Below, one piece after another: positions 6,343-9,189 of a DNA stretch of 9,189 nt. Location of the stretch: the NCBI GenBank assembly GCA_015222115.1, contig JADFUO010000465.1, positions 1 to 9,189 of the forward strand, in the 5' to 3' direction. Source of the DNA: Bacteroidota bacterium. Its GTDB lineage: Bacteria > Bacteroidota > Bacteroidia > Bacteroidales > JADFUO01. The notes beneath the pieces were generated by a model, which saw only the letters and a list, made by a program, of their open reading frames with translations, ran no database searches and was not told the DNA's origin. Position 1 is the stretch's first letter. Every line of letters begins with the position of its first letter. A program made the position numbers and the translations under genes.

Positions 6343-7875
6343 ATGGAAGAATTAGTAAAAAAGCCACAGGAAAATAACCGGAAAAGAATTAAAAGGACGC
6401 CGGTTACACAAAATTTCCCGGAACACGGAAAAGTTCCTCCCCAAGCCATTGACCTTGAAGAAGCAGTATTAGGTGCCATCATGCTCGAAAAAGATGCACT
6501 CACTGCTGTAATTGATATTTTAAAACCAGAAATATTTTATAAAGAATCTCACCAGATTATTTACAGGGCTATTACACGCCTGTTCGCAAAATCAGAACCT
6601 ATTGATATTTTAACGGTTACAAACGAATTAAAAAAAAGCGGCGAACTGGAACTTGTCGGTGGTCCTTATTATATTACACAACTTACCAACCGGATTGCTT
6701 CTACAGCAAATGTTGAATATCACTCACGTATCATCTCTCAGAAATTTATACAGCGTGAGTTGATTCGTATTTCATCCGAAATAATTAAAGATGCCTTTGA
6801 AGATACTACTGATGTTTTTGACTTGCTTGACAAAGCCGAACAAAGTCTGTTTTCGGTTAGCGAAACCAACCTGCGAAGAAATTATGATAATATGCAATCA
6901 CTGATCTCGGAAGCTATCAAAGAAATTGAAGCAGCAAAAGATTCCACAGATCACTTAAAAGGTATCCCTTCGGGTTTTACTCAAATTGACAGGATTACTT
7001 TAGGATGGCAAAAATCCGAACTTATCATTATAGCTTCACGTCCGGGTATGGGTAAAACAGCACTTGCACTTTCTATGGCAAGAAACGCAGCAGTTGATTT
7101 TAATAAGCCGATAGCTTTATTCTCACTTGAAATGTCATCAATACAATTAGTAACACGATTGATATCTTCTGAAACACAACTATCTGCTAATAAACTTAAG
7201 AGAGGTACTCTTGCTGAACATGAATGGCACCAACTTAACGCAAAGATCAGCGGTCTGATTGATGCCAATCTGTTCATTGACGACACTCCTGCCCTCACTA
7301 TTTTTGAATTACGTGCAAAAAGCCGTCGGCTGAAAGCCCAGCATAACATAGAATTGATAATTATTGATTACCTTCAACTGATGTCAGGAACAGGTGAAAC
7401 TAAAGGAAACCGTGAACAGGAGATCAGTAATATCTCACGTTCATTAAAAAGCCTTGCAAAAGAACTGAATATTCCTATTATTACCCTTTCACAACTAAGC
7501 CGTGCTGTTGAAACACGTGGTGGCACTAAAAAACCTATCCTTTCCGACCTTAGAGAATCAGGTGCTATTGAACAGGATGCCGATATGGTATTATTTATCT
7601 ACCGCCCTGAATATTATAATATTGAAGAATATGAAGATGGAAACACTACTACCGGAATAGCTGAGATAAATATTGCCAAAAACCGTAACGGACCATTAGC
7701 TGATATACGCCTCAGATTTGTTAAGAATTATGCAAAATTTGTTGATATTGAAACTGATGAATATGAATCTTTCGATAGTCAGAATATAAACCTGAATATT
7801 GATAATAAGCAAACCATTCATACTATTCCTTCTAAAATGAATGATATGGAGGATGAAGAAACCCCTCCGTTTTAA
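6343..7875 (+). CDS. dnaB: Replicative DNA helicase DnaB
   Basis: This 510-residue protein is the hexameric 5'-3' helicase that opens the replication fork and contacts primase. A basic N-terminal extension (about 1-30, with KPQENNRKRIKR) precedes the N-terminal helical domain (about 32-135), which starts with the family hallmark PPQAIDLEEAVLGAIM. A linker (about 140-195) leads to the RecA-like motor domain (about 200-470): GIPSGFTQID (207-216), Walker A SRPGMGKT (232-239, Lys238), the catalytic Glu in SLEMS (Glu263), Walker B LIIIDYLQLM (338-347, Asp342), SQLSRAVE with downstream SDLRESGAIEQDAD (401-414), and AKNRNGP (445-451). All motor motifs are intact and there is no intein. The C-terminal tail (about 475-510) is polar and ends MEDEETPPF, like the acidic, Pro-Phe-terminated tip of SSB. 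The start at 6343 fits the family; no Shine-Dalgarno sequence precedes it. The next gene follows after 49 bp. Confidence 0.97.
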   Translation: MEELVKKPQENNRKRIKRTPVTQNFPEHGKVPPQAIDLEEAVLGAIMLEKDALTAVIDILKPEIFYKESHQIIYRAITRLFAKSEPIDILTVTNELKKSGELELVGGPYYITQLTNRIASTANVEYHSRIISQKFIQRELIRISSEIIKDAFEDTTDVFDLLDKAEQSLFSVSETNLRRNYDNMQSLISEAIKEIEAAKDSTDHLKGIPSGFTQIDRITLGWQKSELIIIASRPGMGKTALALSMARNAAVDFNKPIALFSLEMSSIQLVTRLISSETQLSANKLKRGTLAEHEWHQLNAKISGLIDANLFIDDTPALTIFELRAKSRRLKAQHNIELIIIDYLQLMSGTGETKGNREQEISNISRSLKSLAKELNIPIITLSQLSRAVETRGGTKKPILSDLRESGAIEQDADMVLFIYRPEYYNIEEYEDGNTTTGIAEINIAKNRNGPLADIRLRFVKNYAKFVDIETDEYESFDSQNINLNIDNKQTIHTIPSKMNDMEDEETPPF

Positions 7876-7924
7876 TCTAATTTAGTGTATATCAATAATT
7901 CTCTGAATACAAAATATATTTATC

Positions 7925-8668
7925 ATGTATAAATTTTGTTTTATAAAAATTATCAATAATTTAAAAATGCTTTGCTTATTAAGCTTATTTCTCTTTACTA
8001 TGTGTAATGCTCAAAATACTTCACAAACCGGTTTTGACGAAAAACGCAAAACAATGGTTCGTAATCAGATTCAATGGCGTGGAATAAACAACCGTCAGGT
8101 TCTGGAAGCAATGCTTAAAGTTCCGAGGCATAAGTTTGTTCCCGATATGTATATTGAATATGCTTATGAAGATACTCCGCTACCAATCGGAGACGGACAA
8201 ACAATATCACAGCCCTACATTGTTGCTTTTATGACTGATGAACTGGAATTAAAACCAAGTGATAAAGTGTTGGAAATCGGCACCGGTTCGGGTTATCAGG
8301 CTGCTGTTCTGGCTGAAATATGTGATACGGTTTACACAATTGAGATTTTTGAATCGCTTGGCTTGAAAGCTAAAAAACTGCTGGATGAAATGGGATATAA
8401 TAATATAAAAGTAAAGATTGGAGATGGCTATCAGGGTTGGGAAGAATACGGCCCATTTGATGCAATAATTGTAACCTGTTCACCAAAAGAAATTCCCCAG
8501 CCTTTAAAAGACCAATTAGCCGAAGGTGGGCGGATGATAATTCCCATAGGTAAAAAATATACTCAGGAACTGGTTCTGCTCAGGAAAAAAAACGGCAAGA
8601 TCAAACAACATGCTATCCTTCCTGTAAGATTTGTGCCAATGATAAATGAATTTGGCAATGAATATTAG
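7925..8668 (+). CDS. pcm: Protein-L-isoaspartate(D-aspartate) O-methyltransferase with N-terminal signal peptide
   Basis: This 247-residue protein has the full PIMT domain, which methylates isoaspartyl residues of aged proteins with S-adenosylmethionine so that they can revert to aspartate. Family hallmarks: MVRNQIQWRGINNRQVLEAM (44-63), VPRHKFVP (66-73), the active-site region IGDGQTISQPYIVA (88-101), SAM-binding motif I VLEIGTGSGYQAAVLAE (115-131), acidic Glu140 after it, IGDGYQGW (165-172), and RFVPM near the end (235-239). Before the domain is a 30-residue extension: basic start, hydrophobic core MLCLLSLFLFTM (15-26), then CNA|Q, which resembles a signal peptidase I site after Ala29. MC is a poor lipobox. 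An internal start at 7967 (Met15) keeps the signal; a start at 8054 (Met44) would give a cytoplasmic form but removes residues just before the domain. Export is therefore likely by sequence, though the SAM supply outside the cytoplasm is unexplained. It lies 49 bp after dnaB and 16 bp before the next gene. Confidence 0.92.
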   Translation: MYKFCFIKIINNLKMLCLLSLFLFTMCNAQNTSQTGFDEKRKTMVRNQIQWRGINNRQVLEAMLKVPRHKFVPDMYIEYAYEDTPLPIGDGQTISQPYIVAFMTDELELKPSDKVLEIGTGSGYQAAVLAEICDTVYTIEIFESLGLKAKKLLDEMGYNNIKVKIGDGYQGWEEYGPFDAIIVTCSPKEIPQPLKDQLAEGGRMIIPIGKKYTQELVLLRKKNGKIKQHAILPVRFVPMINEFGNEY

Positions 8669-8684
8669 CAAAACTATAAATATT

Positions 8685-9189
8685 ATGTTAAAGAAATACT
8701 TAAAAGATTTACAAGATACTTTTAATCAGGGAGATGCACGAGAAGAAAGCTATTATAAACATCTTGAGAATTTATTTTTAAATTTTGCAGAAAACAAGAA
8801 AATAAAAGATGTTCATATAACTATCTTACCAAAAAAAACCGAAGCAGGTAATCCAGATTTCAGAGTTTGGGACGGCAAAAATCATATCACAGGTTATATT
8901 GAAGCCAAAGACCCTTCGGTGAAAAACCTTGACCGGATTGAAGACACAGAGCAATTAAAACGATATCGTACAACATTTCCAAATGTAATTCTTACTAATT
9001 TTTATGAATTCAGGTTGTATCGCGATGGCGAACTAATAGAAAAAACTTTTATTGGCAGACCTGTAATTGCTCATAAATTGAAAACTACCCCACCTGTTGA
9101 AAATCAAACAGAATTTTTTCAATTACTTGATAAATTTTTCTCATTTTCTTTGCCGCATGTAAAAACTGCAAAAGCACTCGCTTTGGAAT
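8685..9189 (+). CDS. N-terminal part of a restriction-modification-type protein (PD-(D/E)XK nuclease domain; type ISP/IIG-like), cut by the window end
   Basis: An open frame runs from ATG at 8685 to the window edge, giving 168 residues with no stop. Residues 50-115 match the opening domain of single-chain restriction-modification proteins (nuclease, then N6-adenine methyltransferase). The signature is KKTEAGNPDFRVWDGK (50-65), GYIEAKDP (70-77) and EQLKRYRTTFPNVILTNFYE (89-108), followed by FRLYRDGE. Asp58, Glu73 and Lys75 form the PD-(D/E)XK triad, and Gln90/Tyr94 fit the QxxxY motif of RecB-like nucleases. The REES near 19-22 resembles the conserved helix ahead of the domain. The methyltransferase, any helicase and the specificity region would lie beyond the window and are not seen. 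In-frame ATGs at 8646 and 8658 would overlap the end of pcm and add 9 or 13 residues; 8685 was preferred because homologs of this type start close to the LKKYLKDL helix. Family placement is from memory of motifs. Confidence 0.78.
   Translation, partial: MLKKYLKDLQDTFNQGDAREESYYKHLENLFLNFAENKKIKDVHITILPKKTEAGNPDFRVWDGKNHITGYIEAKDPSVKNLDRIEDTEQLKRYRTTFPNVILTNFYEFRLYRDGELIEKTFIGRPVIAHKLKTTPPVENQTEFFQLLDKFFSFSLPHVKTAKALALE

Noticed and set aside
6218..6367. Fifty extra N-terminal codons for the SRPBCC/GyrI gene
   Set aside because: They would overlap dnaB, cross a good promoter match and translate AT-rich intergenic DNA with no domain; the start at 6217 leads directly into the membrane segment.
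6981..7349. Open frame of 122 codons on the - strand inside dnaB
   Set aside because: It is antisense to the conserved motor domain and matches no family I recognise; open antisense frames are expected opposite long genes.
7876..7924. Promoter or terminator between dnaB and pcm
   Set aside because: The 49-bp gap has no TAnnTTTG with a spaced TTTG and no stable hairpin with a U-tract; co-transcription is the simpler reading.
1..9189. tRNA, rRNA, CRISPR array, insertion sequence, riboswitch
   Set aside because: No cloverleaf, regularly spaced repeats, transposase gene or long structured leader was seen; nearly all the window is coding and the gaps are 125 bp or shorter.

Overview
The window is ordinary, densely coded chromosomal DNA from an AT-rich bacterium, most likely a member of the Bacteroidota (Bacteroidales or a relative). 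The reasons are the AT-rich composition, near-absence of Shine-Dalgarno sequences before the genes, upstream elements matching the Bacteroidetes promoter pattern (TTTG, about 20 bp, TAnnTTTG), and the protein types: a DhaL-DegV fusion, a single-chain ADP-forming acyl-CoA synthetase, and a DnaB with a long basic N-terminus. I see no rRNA, tRNA, CRISPR array, insertion sequence or phage gene. No stretch longer than about 125 bp lacks a gene.

Layout. (1) Bases 1-3830 hold two genes on the + strand that overlap by ATGA. The first is a 5'-truncated fatty-acid-kinase-like fusion (DhaL kinase domain, FakA middle domain and DegV/FakB-like lipid-binding domain in one chain). The second is a 688-residue ADP-forming acetyl/acyl-CoA synthetase with alpha and beta parts fused. 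(2) Bases 3891-5216 hold a PLP-dependent class I/II aminotransferase with its own predicted promoter. (3) Bases 5225-6217 on the - strand hold a membrane-anchored SRPBCC plus GyrI-like protein, converging on the aminotransferase with only 8 bp between stop codons. (4) A 125-bp divergent intergenic region (6218-6342) carries predicted promoters for both strands and a 12-bp perfect inverted repeat. (5) Bases 6343-7875 hold the replicative helicase DnaB. (6) Bases 7925-8668 hold a protein-L-isoaspartate O-methyltransferase with an apparent signal peptide. (7) Bases 8685-9189 hold the start of a gene cut by the window edge, whose N-terminal domain looks like the PD-(D/E)XK nuclease of single-chain (type ISP / IIG-like) restriction-modification enzymes.

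How the genes may work together. The first two genes are translationally coupled and both handle activated acyl groups: acyl-phosphate from fatty acids, and acyl-CoA to acid with ATP formation. With the adjacent aminotransferase they would fit fatty-acid uptake or amino-acid fermentation, but this is inference from position. The dnaB, pcm and restriction-like genes run in one direction with short gaps (49 and 16 bp) and could be co-transcribed, without an obvious shared function.

The points most worth following are the FakA/FakB-like fusion lacking the FakA C-terminal docking domain and having Asn in place of a ligand-network His, the SSB-tail-like C-terminus of DnaB, the apparently exported SAM-dependent repair methyltransferase, and the restriction-like gene at the right edge, which may open a defence locus outside the window. 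I did not find a clearly new multi-gene system inside these bases.
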